A stretch of DNA of 39,397 nucleotides from Anaerolineaceae bacterium (GTDB lineage Bacteria > Chloroflexota > Anaerolineae > Promineifilales > Promineifilaceae). Made by a program: the position numbers and the translations under genes. Position 1 is the first letter of the stretch. Each line of letters begins with the position of its first letter. The notes beneath the pieces are model-generated. The model made no database searches and had not been told where the DNA came from. It was given only the letters and a program-made list of their open reading frames with translations. Location of the stretch: positions 1 to 39,397 of the forward strand of contig PABI01000059.1 in assembly GCA_002699125.1 (NCBI GenBank). Direction: 5' to 3'. This document shows, one piece after another, positions 33,601-39,397 of the stretch.

Positions 33601-35408
33601 TCATCTCACCGGATGGTTCAGTGCTGGCGCTAACATCGCAAAATCAAATACTGGTTTTGGATACGAGCTCCTGGGAGATCAGGCATACATTAGAAGGTCA
33701 TACGAGTACTGTTGATAACATCACCTTCAATCCGTCCAGCACCCTGTTGGCCAGCGGCAGTACTGATGGTGAACTGAAGGTCTGGAGCATCGTATCGGGG
33801 AAGGCACAGCTTACGGTAACTGTGGCGGAGGCAGGTCAATTTGGTGGGTATACAGACGATGTTCGATTCAGCCCCGATGGCTCCCGTTTGGGGGTGGCTG
33901 ATGACAACGGTTTTGCCCTGATTTTGGATGCGGCAACAGGGGAAGAACTTGCCAGGATGCATCATGATGCACTATGGACCAACAACATCACATTCAATTC
34001 AGATGGGACCCGCCTGTTTGTTGCTCCCGGAGCCAATGACTTTGAAAACGATTTAACGATATGGAACATTGCAGCAAACCCAAATGGTGAGCTTACAGAG
34101 CCGTTAGCAGAGTGGTTTGGGTTGCATGATAATTTGGTGACGGATTTACAGTTGAGCCCAGACGGCCGTTATCTTGCCACCGCCAGCCAGGACACAACAG
34201 TCAAGATATGGGATGCTACCAGTGACACGGCTGTTGAAATCGCAACATTATATGGGCATTCAAACATAGTTGCTGACATTTCATTCAGCCCAGATAGTGC
34301 CAAAATTGCCACGCTTAGTAATGGAGAGGTACGCATCTGGAATATTTCAGAAGCAGGAGCTGGCGAAATTCTTAACATCGCCGACACATCAACACCCGTT
34401 GCCTTTGCTCCTGACGGCCAATCACTTATTACGGTATCCCCTGAAGGTATTGTGAAGATTTGGCAGCTACAAACTGGGGCGCTTTTAGCCGAATTCGATT
34501 CCCTAATTTTGCAGTGGAATCGTGAGCGAGCCGCTGCTGTCAGTGATGACGGCCGTTATCTGGCCATTGGTAGCAGTGACAATATCATCAAAATCTGGGA
34601 CTTAACATTGCGTCAGGAGGTCTTAACCTGGCGTGGTCATGGCCCTGGAAACGTTGGAGGCACATTAGATGGCATTCTCGGCATCGATTTTAGCCCGGAC
34701 GCGACCCGCCTGATCACGGGTGGGGCCGATGGCTTTGTTAAAGTCTGGAATCGTGAGACTGGTGAAAAGATTTATGAGTGGCGCGCTGATCCACGCGGCG
34801 CAACCGCGGCATGGTCTGTGCAGGGACAGGCAAATGGCGTGACAAACGTCAAATTCAGTCCAGACGGCCGTTACATAGCTGCCTCTACCGATGAAACCGG
34901 CGAACGAGATAATGCCTCTGCCCTGATCAAAATATGGGATTTAGCCAGCGGTAATGAGATGATGGTCGTAGAAGAAATTCCCCGGCGTATCTGGGGCTTA
35001 TCATTTAGTCCGGATAGCCGGTATGTGGCGGGAGCAGGAGGCAGCGGCATTATCCGGGTGTGGGATGTGGCCACGGGCACACAGGTTGCCAATTTGCAGG
35101 GCGAAACGACAAGAATTTCGCACGCGCACTTCTTGCCAGATGGCGGCCGCCTGATCACAGGTCTCTCTGGCGTTGTGATTTGGGATCTAGCCAGCCAGGA
35201 AGCGTTAATCCGCCTGCCCCAAAGCCTGGCTCCCTATGCCGTTAGTGCGGATGGGCGATATTTGGCAGCCACGGGTGACAGGGGTATCCACATCTATACA
35301 CTTGATTTGGAGGAGCTTTTGACCATCGCCCAGACGCGTGTGACACGCTCATTTACTGAGGATGAGCGCCGCCAATATTTGCATATGGATAATTGCTCTG
35401 AGGCGTAA
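30630..35408 (+). CDS. HTH - Ser/Thr kinase - STAND NTPase - WD40 protein
   Basis: This 1592-residue protein joins four modules. Residues 6-62 are an XRE-type helix-turn-helix (LGLTQAELARRA). Residues about 100-365 are a Hanks-type kinase: glycine loop GSGGFGVVY, VAVK, catalytic HQDIKPANILLD (non-RD), ADFGIAK and SPEQ. Residues about 394-830 are a STAND-type NTPase starting NPYRGLRAFTEADADNFFGRD, with Walker A GPSGSGKSS (about 438) and Walker B LLLIDQFEEL. A charged helix (about 845-900) leads to a WD40 region (about 930-1580) with some 12-14 repeats, for example KIWDATS and RIWNIS. It is probably a soluble sensor-switch: WD40 senses, STAND oligomerises and the kinase or HTH responds. ATG 30630 follows AAGGAA. 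A coding heptamer repeat gives residues 724-735. Confidence 0.93.
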   Translation: MEQMPTFGEVLRERRSQLGLTQAELARRASCAPITIRKLEGNALRPSVQLAELLALALNISEAEQIGFVRLARQEKKPSPIPKPTPSPGEIGLDDLSGRAVKGFQLGELIGSGGFGVVYRAVQPSVQRDVAVKIILPRFANHPTFIRRFEAEAHLVARLEHPHIVPLYDYWREPNAAYLIMRLLHGGLNTVLEKGPLPLDVVGRIGQQVGQALAAAHAQGVLHQDIKPANILLDALQNAYLADFGIAKNLAFLEGSSLTEAGTLVSSPAYISPEQIRDEPVRPSGDIYCFGLLLYEMLTGQAAFQGPTPVSLLQQHLNQTVPLLRDTAPNLPAGLDDVLQQATAKRPQDRFQEMKTFLNALESVLNPVILVQSSGAVWETAVPHLTPQEIAALENPYRGLRAFTEADADNFFGRDTLVQELLSQMSDGSDLARFVAVVGPSGSGKSSLVKAGLLPALRRGGLPGSENWFIVDLTPGSQPWAEVAEALHRVAVNPPDALPAQLQEDNRGLLRVVNRCLPDDGETELLLLIDQFEELFTLVEEEAVREAFLQSLVTAVLDPHSRLRMVVTLRADFTDRPLQYVDFGELIQQRLSLVLPLTPDELTQAITRPVENLGLTMTPDLIATIIQEVGSQPGMLPLLQYALTELFEQRQSQTISLETYRKTGGVAGALARRADEIFADLDDAGQKAARQLFLRLVTLGEGVEDTRRRVLLSELEALPGNGEPITDNRLPIAEYGRYRLLTFDHDPVTRGPTVEVTHEALLREWPRLRGWLRDGREDVQQQRLLAQAAAQWQHSDQDNSYLLRGSRLSSFEAWVETTTVALTEDERLFLHTSITARDERYAAEEARRQRELETAQRLAREQTERAEEQARAAHALRRQLRLTTSRELALAAYANLKVNPERSLLLGLEALKNASTAEAEEAIRAALQASRIEMTLTQAGEEIWWIDYHPEGDWLAGVGREGIVLWDTNSGEKLQIIQLEIVKNTISGGLIISPDGSVLALTSQNQILVLDTSSWEIRHTLEGHTSTVDNITFNPSSTLLASGSTDGELKVWSIVSGKAQLTVTVAEAGQFGGYTDDVRFSPDGSRLGVADDNGFALILDAATGEELARMHHDALWTNNITFNSDGTRLFVAPGANDFENDLTIWNIAANPNGELTEPLAEWFGLHDNLVTDLQLSPDGRYLATASQDTTVKIWDATSDTAVEIATLYGHSNIVADISFSPDSAKIATLSNGEVRIWNISEAGAGEILNIADTSTPVAFAPDGQSLITVSPEGIVKIWQLQTGALLAEFDSLILQWNRERAAAVSDDGRYLAIGSSDNIIKIWDLTLRQEVLTWRGHGPGNVGGTLDGILGIDFSPDATRLITGGADGFVKVWNRETGEKIYEWRADPRGATAAWSVQGQANGVTNVKFSPDGRYIAASTDETGERDNASALIKIWDLASGNEMMVVEEIPRRIWGLSFSPDSRYVAGAGGSGIIRVWDVATGTQVANLQGETTRISHAHFLPDGGRLITGLSGVVIWDLASQEALIRLPQSLAPYAVSADGRYLAATGDRGIHIYTLDLEELLTIAQTRVTRSFTEDERRQYLHMDNCSEA
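32799..32833 (+). repeat. Heptamer repeat inside the kinase-STAND gene
   Basis: Five 7-base units run from 32799: CCGATTA, CCGATAA, CCGATTA, then diverged CCAATTG and CCGAGTA. They encode an in-frame polar stretch at residues 724-735 that looks inserted in the STAND region. The same units occur in the T-box leader (10837-10850). Confidence 0.8.
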
Positions 35409-35417
35409 AATTGTATT

Positions 35418-35463
35418 GTGAATAGCCCTCTCATCAAATATTTTTAAGGAGAGGGCTATTCAC
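35418..35463. terminator. Perfect 15-bp hairpin between convergent genes
   Basis: Arms 35418-35432 and 35449-35463 (GTGAATAGCCCTCTC and complement) pair perfectly around a 16-base AT-rich loop. It lies between the stop codons of the kinase-STAND gene and the convergent secreted protein gene. Neither side has a strong T-tract. Confidence 0.7.
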
Positions 35464-35477
35464 ATAATCTGTAAAAA

Positions 35478-36056
35478 CTACCGAGTGTTATCAAAGAAGT
35501 GCAGCAGCCCAACCAGGTCGGCAGTCCCTTCTTCTACATTGTCGGTCATCTGGAACATGCCGGTTACGCCTTCGTAATCACCGGTGCCGGTGTTCGCGAC
35601 AATTGGATGCAAACATCGCCCTCTTATCTGGTTGGAGAAGGTGTTGCATTCCTCTTCGCTGTCAAAGTGCGCTACAAAACGGTACGTGGTTTCAAACGTC
35701 CCGTCATCGCCTGGGGCACCGCTGCCTACATAAATTTCCATTCCATCCTCAACATAAACGCCGTTAGCCGAACAAGAAAATGATTCTGGGAAGATGTAGA
35801 GGCAACCATCTAAATCACCCACAAAATCTGAGCTAAAAGCGGGTGCTTCACCTGCCGAGTTTGTAATAGCGTCGTTACATACGGCAGAACCATCTATGTA
35901 GTTAACGGCCGTAATTCGTCGTGATGTCCCATCTGCACTGGCAGTGCTGACAAAAACGAAAATTGACAAGAGCGTTGTCAATATAAGGGCTAACAGCAGC
36001 CACTTCCGGGAGCGACCAGTTTTCCAATGACTTTTAACCAATTCTTGAGATTGCAT
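35478..36056 (-). CDS. Secreted protein of unknown function
   Basis: This 192-residue protein has a long signal peptide: a basic N-region, then a hydrophobic core (KWLLLALILTTLLSIFVFVS) with likely cleavage after ASA near residue 41. The mature part of about 150 residues is rich in Gly, Asp and aromatic residues and has six Cys. Its end (TGTGDYEGVTGMFQM) is like the barrel repeats of dirigent/allene-oxide-cyclase-type proteins, but I do not assign it to that family. ATG 36056 is preceded by AAGGAAA. It is alone on its strand, convergent with the kinase-STAND gene. Confidence 0.8.
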   Translation of the reverse strand: MQSQELVKSHWKTGRSRKWLLLALILTTLLSIFVFVSTASADGTSRRITAVNYIDGSAVCNDAITNSAGEAPAFSSDFVGDLDGCLYIFPESFSCSANGVYVEDGMEIYVGSGAPGDDGTFETTYRFVAHFDSEEECNTFSNQIRGRCLHPIVANTGTGDYEGVTGMFQMTDNVEEGTADLVGLLHFFDNTR

Positions 36057-36380
36057 AATTGTGTTTTCCTTATTTTTTAGGGTAGGGCGTACTGGCTTTT
36101 CTTCTCTAAAGCTGAAACTGGCGGATGAAAATCGGTTTTCAGAAGCACCTCCTTTTCTTCACCGTTTTGGCCTCTTTCCAGAGGTAACTGATTTAGTTTG
36201 AAAACGGGCATAGGAACACGAGTGCTTACATCTTAAGCAAAGGAAATCTATAGGACAAGGTGTTTATCCGTTTTGTATCGGTTTTATATCGGTTAGCAGC
36301 CTGCGGAAATCCGCCAGTAGCGATACAAAAGTAATACAAACGGCCGTATTCGGTTGAAACGGCCGTTTCTTTTTGCCAGC
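36057..36380. other. Intergenic region with several hairpins and two palindromes
   Basis: No gene is seen. TTTTGTATCG (36271-36280) is inverted at 36321-36330, with a small GCGGA/TCCGC hairpin (36303-36314) inside. Two ACGGCCGT copies sit close together at 36341-36348 and 36359-36366; the second lies in a 14-base perfect palindrome GAAACGGCCGTTTC (36356-36369) followed by TTTTTG. CCTCT/AGAGG (about 36170-36185) is another small hairpin. The region must include the promoter of the secreted protein gene and the end of the pfkA transcript. Confidence 0.55.
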
Positions 36381-37505
36381 TTATACTTCATCCCCCAAAC
36401 ATGTCCCCACTTGCCTAGCCGTTTTTATCCATGGATGATCAAGCGGCACAGACTTGCGATTACCCACCACTTTATCCAGCGGCACCGGAACGGCAGTTTC
36501 CCCCTGAGAGGCCACCATCACACCAAACACCTCTTCCTGAATCAGCTCGGCACACGCCGTCCCTAGTCGCGTACCCAGCAATCGGTCCACAGCAGAAGGA
36601 ATGCCACCGCGCTGCACATGCCCCAAAATTGTCACCCGCGATTCCAGGCCAGTTAGTGCTTCCAACTCCCGCGATAATTTCCAGGTGTTGTCCGAATGTT
36701 CTCGTTTAAGCGCTTTTATAGCTGCCTTGGCTTCGCTCTTTTCATCGCTACTCTTGGCAGCGGCCTTTAATGCTATTAACGTTTCAATTTTTTCAGCAAC
36801 GGGCAGGGACACGGCCCCTTCAGACACGGCCACGATGCTGAAGCGGCTGCCGCCGCGACTGCGTTGGCGGATAGCTTTGGCCACGACCTCCACGTCGTAG
36901 GGGATTTCTGGAATAAGAATCACATCTGCCCCACCAGCAATTCCCGACCCCAGCGCCAGCCAGCCGGTGTTGTGTCCCATAATTTCCACCACAATAATGC
37001 GATGGTGACTGTGGGCCGTGCTGTGCAGCCGGTCAATCGCCTCGGTAGCAATACCTAGCGCAGTATCAAAGCCAAAGGTGGCATCTGTCATGGCCACGTC
37101 ATTGTCGATTGTTTTGGGCAAAGTGATGATGTTTAGCCCTTTTTTCATCAAGCGATAGGCGTTTTTCTGTGTTCCGCCGCCGCCCAGGCAAACCAACGCG
37201 TCCAAATGATGCCGTTCGTAAGTATCCACCATCACATCCGTCATATCCATAACCCGGTCGCCGACGGGCATTTTATGTGGTTTGTCCCGGCTGGTGCCCA
37301 GGATGGTGCCCCCAACGGTGAGAATGCCAGATAGCTGCTCGCTGTCTAGCCGGATCGTGCGATTGTTCATCAAACCGCGAAAGCCATCTCGGAAACCGAT
37401 AATGTTCATACCCAAGCCCAGCGCTGCTTTGCCAACCCCGCGAATCGCTGCATTTAAGCCAGGGCTATCGCCACCGGCTGTTAAGATGCCTACGTATTTC
37501 GTCAT
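36381..37505 (-). CDS. pfkA: 6-phosphofructokinase
   Basis: This 374-residue enzyme phosphorylates fructose 6-phosphate in glycolysis. Family motifs are [13 protein letters not shown], the substrate site PKTIDNDV with catalytic Asp, [10 protein letters not shown] (GRxxG-type site) and GHVQRGG. The motif that is normally GGDG reads [10 protein letters not shown] (Gly at 37176-37178 where the Mg-binding Asp is usual). The Gly at the next position favours ATP over pyrophosphate as donor, while Lys in PKTIDND is found in mixed or PPi-type groups, so the donor is uncertain. Start ATG 37505 has AGGAGAAAGGAAC. It follows ilvD by 59 bases and could share its transcript. Confidence 0.92.
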   Translation of the reverse strand: MTKYVGILTAGGDSPGLNAAIRGVGKAALGLGMNIIGFRDGFRGLMNNRTIRLDSEQLSGILTVGGTILGTSRDKPHKMPVGDRVMDMTDVMVDTYERHHLDALVCLGGGGTQKNAYRLMKKGLNIITLPKTIDNDVAMTDATFGFDTALGIATEAIDRLHSTAHSHHRIIVVEIMGHNTGWLALGSGIAGGADVILIPEIPYDVEVVAKAIRQRSRGGSRFSIVAVSEGAVSLPVAEKIETLIALKAAAKSSDEKSEAKAAIKALKREHSDNTWKLSRELEALTGLESRVTILGHVQRGGIPSAVDRLLGTRLGTACAELIQEEVFGVMVASQGETAVPVPLDKVVGNRKSVPLDHPWIKTARQVGTCLGDEV

Positions 37506-37564
37506 GTTCCTTTCTCCTGATTCCTTAAAGCCAGATGTGCGCAGCCCGTTGCTTATTTGCCCAC

Positions 37565-39244
37565 TTACTCATCCGTCACGCACCCTTCAGAGGCGGACTT
37601 TACGTTTTTGATGTACTTGTACAGCGTACCGCGCGTCGCTTTGTACGCTGGCGCGGTCCAGGCGGCGCGGCGACGGCCGATTTCCTCCTCGCTCACGTCC
37701 ATGTTGATAGTACGGTTCCTGGCATCAATCGTGATTTTGTCGCCGTTTTGCACCAGGGCGATGGGGCCGCCTTCCTGCGCTTCCGGGGTGATGTGCCCTA
37801 CGATGAAGCCGTGACTGCCGCCGGAGAAACGGCCGTCTGTCATCAGCGCCACATCCTTGCCTAAACCCGCCCCCATGATGGCGCTGGTTGGCGTGAGCAT
37901 CTCCGGCATCCCTGGGCCACCCTTCGGCCCTTCAAAGCGGATCACGATCACATCTCCCTTCTGAATTTCGTCATTTTCCAGCCCGGCCAGCATCGCTTCT
38001 TCTGAATCATACACGCGCGCCGTGCCGGTGAAGACCAGTCCTTCTTTGCCGGTGATTTTGGCCACAGCGCCGTCGGGAGCTAAGTTGCCGCGCAAAATTT
38101 GGATGTGACCGGTTTCTTTAATGGGGTTGTTTAACGGCCGTAACACTTCCTGCCCCTTGCTCAATCCCGGTACCTCTGCCAAATTTTCGGCCACGGTTTT
38201 GCCCGTTACCGTCAGGCAGTCGCCGTTGATGAAACCGTTTTCGTATAGATACTTCATCACGGCAGGCGTGCCGCCCACTTCATGCAGATCCTCCATGACA
38301 AAACGGCCGCTTGGCTTCAAATCGGCCAAAAACGGGACCTTGTCGCTTACCTCCTGGAAATCGTCGATCGTCAATTCCACGTCCACCGCGCGGGCCATGG
38401 CGATGAGGTGCAGCACGGCGTTGGTCGAACCACCCAGGGCCATCGTCACCACCATCGCATTCTCAAACGCCGCGCGCGTCATGATGTCGCGCGGCTTGAT
38501 CTCCTTTTCCAGCAGGGTGCGGATGGCGCGACCCGCTTCTACGCACTCGTTGGCTTTCTCCTCAGAGACGGCGGGGTAGGAGGCGGAGTAGGGCAGGCTC
38601 ATCCCTAGTGCTTCGATGGCCGAGGCCATCGTGTTGGCGGTGTACATGCCACCGCACGCCCCCGCACCGGGACAGGCATTCCGCACAATCTCTTCCCGCT
38701 CTTCGTCGCTGATGCTGCCCGCCAAATATTCGCCGTAGCTCTGAAACGCGGAGACGATGTCCAGCTTGGCGTGTTGGGCGGTGCAGCCTGCCTGGATCGT
38801 GCCGCCATACACCATGATCGCCGGCCGGTTCAGCCGCCCCATCGCCATGAGGCAGCCGGGCATATTTTTGTCGCAGCCGGGCAGGGCAATCAGGCCATCG
38901 TACCACTGTGCGCCCATGATGGTCTCAATGGAGTCGGCGATGAGGTCGCGGGATTGCAGCGAGAAGCTCATGCCGGCGGTGCCCATGCTGATGCCGTCGC
39001 TGACGCCGATGGTGTTGAAGCGCATCCCCACCAGATCGGCCGCGACGACACCTTCTTTTACTTTTGCGGCCAGGTCCAGCAGGTGCATATTGCAGGAGTT
39101 GCCCTCGTACCAAACGCTGGCAATACCTACCTGCGCTTTGTCCATGTCGGAAGGCTGCAAGCCGGTGGCGTACAGCATCGCCTGGGACGCCCCCTGCGAC
39201 TTCGGCTGTGTGATGCGTGAACTATATTTATTTAGCTGAGTCAT
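37565..39244 (-). CDS. ilvD: Dihydroxy-acid dehydratase
   Basis: This 559-residue enzyme makes 2-keto acids in isoleucine, valine and (through KIV) leucine synthesis. The iron-sulfur and Mg signatures are present: [27 protein letters not shown] and [16 protein letters not shown], and the catalytic C-terminal region has [17 protein letters not shown]. The frame opens at 39385, but ATG 39244 ([12 protein letters not shown]) is preceded by AAAGGTGG and fits family length. No other ilv or leu gene is nearby; pfkA follows on the same strand. The upstream 39245-39397 holds nothing I can identify besides the likely promoter. Confidence 0.97.
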   Translation of the reverse strand: MTQLNKYSSRITQPKSQGASQAMLYATGLQPSDMDKAQVGIASVWYEGNSCNMHLLDLAAKVKEGVVAADLVGMRFNTIGVSDGISMGTAGMSFSLQSRDLIADSIETIMGAQWYDGLIALPGCDKNMPGCLMAMGRLNRPAIMVYGGTIQAGCTAQHAKLDIVSAFQSYGEYLAGSISDEEREEIVRNACPGAGACGGMYTANTMASAIEALGMSLPYSASYPAVSEEKANECVEAGRAIRTLLEKEIKPRDIMTRAAFENAMVVTMALGGSTNAVLHLIAMARAVDVELTIDDFQEVSDKVPFLADLKPSGRFVMEDLHEVGGTPAVMKYLYENGFINGDCLTVTGKTVAENLAEVPGLSKGQEVLRPLNNPIKETGHIQILRGNLAPDGAVAKITGKEGLVFTGTARVYDSEEAMLAGLENDEIQKGDVIVIRFEGPKGGPGMPEMLTPTSAIMGAGLGKDVALMTDGRFSGGSHGFIVGHITPEAQEGGPIALVQNGDKITIDARNRTINMDVSEEEIGRRRAAWTAPAYKATRGTLYKYIKNVKSASEGCVTDE

Positions 39245-39397
39245 TTTCCACCTTTTAGTAAATCCTGGAATAGTTGATGTACTTCTGTTCTTGGTCTTGC
39301 AATCAGGTAACTTGTCTTTCGATAATAAATGAGACCAAAAACGAAAATTGAGCCGCTTTGGGCGATTTTGAAGCCATGAAGACAACGTGATTCCGGG

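Larger units (their letters stand above)
1..39397. repeat. Dispersed palindrome ACGGCCGT, about 60 copies across the window
   Basis: The 8-base palindrome ACGGCCGT recurs about 60 times by eye; examples start at 555, 1668, 1917, 2580, 5023, 5472, 6931, 7981, 10625, 11188, 16062, 17144, 18903, 19943, 21182, 26611, 32824 and 36345. Many copies extend to AACGGCCGTT. From base composition I estimate about one copy by chance. It falls in genes in all three frames, read as Thr-Ala-Val, (Asp/Asn)-Gly-Arg or Arg-Pro, and in promoters and spacers. One-base variants with an intact CGGCCG core are also frequent. The pattern is like HIP1 of cyanobacteria, but its function here is unknown. Counts are by eye, not computed. 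Confidence 0.9.

Noticed and set aside
36356..36375. GAAACGGCCGTTTC followed by TTTTTG as a plus-strand terminator
   Set aside because: No plus-strand gene lies upstream; the palindrome is better seen as one of the dispersed ACGGCCGT copies.

Overview
The window looks like chromosomal DNA of a free-living, moderately GC-rich bacterium, most likely a Chloroflexota member (Anaerolineae-like). That placement is an inference from gene style: a class I tRNA ligase with HHAW/MHKS signatures, eukaryotic-like kinase/STAND/WD40 and Ig/LysM proteins, several stand-alone receivers and many TTG/GTG starts. No rRNA, tRNA, CRISPR array, insertion sequence or phage gene was seen. Most genes are housekeeping; the unusual content lies in repeats, regulation and a few large multidomain proteins.

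Layout. 1-5000 (minus strand): an M24 Xaa-Pro peptidase, then a four-gene chain read right to left, GAF histidine kinase > Nudix hydrolase > NfeD membrane protease > biotin carrier protein, with each junction an ATGA overlap. 5100-7007 (plus): HemW-like radical SAM protein and MobA. 7054-10331 (minus): FolD, a small membrane protein, two single-domain response regulators and an MBL-fold hydrolase. 10615-17470 (plus): a near-consensus promoter, a T-box leader whose specifier reads as AUC (Ile), then alaX, an unknown gene, an AT-rich AlbA_2/Schlafen-type gene and a divergent ileS. 17853-24112 (plus): a secreted Kelch/PPC protein and sbcD-sbcC. 24325-27605 (plus): a receiver protein lacking its conserved Lys, a UbiA-type prenyltransferase, a GNAT protein, a deoxynucleoside kinase and rpsU, which seems to start at CTG. 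27753-28451 (minus): an undecaprenyl-phosphate sugar transferase. 28787-35408 (plus): an Ig-repeat/LysM surface protein with a Tyr-rich insert and a 1592-residue HTH-kinase-STAND-WD40 protein. 35478-39244 (minus): a secreted protein, pfkA and ilvD.

Two genome-scale signals stand out. First, the palindrome ACGGCCGT (often AACGGCCGTT) occurs about 60 times by eye, roughly once per 600-650 bases, where about one is expected from composition. It lies in coding and non-coding DNA and in all reading frames (Thr-Ala-Val, Asp/Asn-Gly-Arg, Arg-Pro), like the cyanobacterial HIP1 palindrome. Second, short tandem repeats with a 7-base period occur at several sites. They supply the mobA start codon, both stop codons of the convergent mobA/folD pair, the ileS ribosome binding site, part of the T-box leader, and in-frame peptides in IleS and in the large kinase. 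The pairing resembles the HIP1 plus heptamer STRR repeats of cyanobacteria. The AlbA_2 gene sits in the longest stretch without the CGGCCG core, consistent with later acquisition into the T-box operon.
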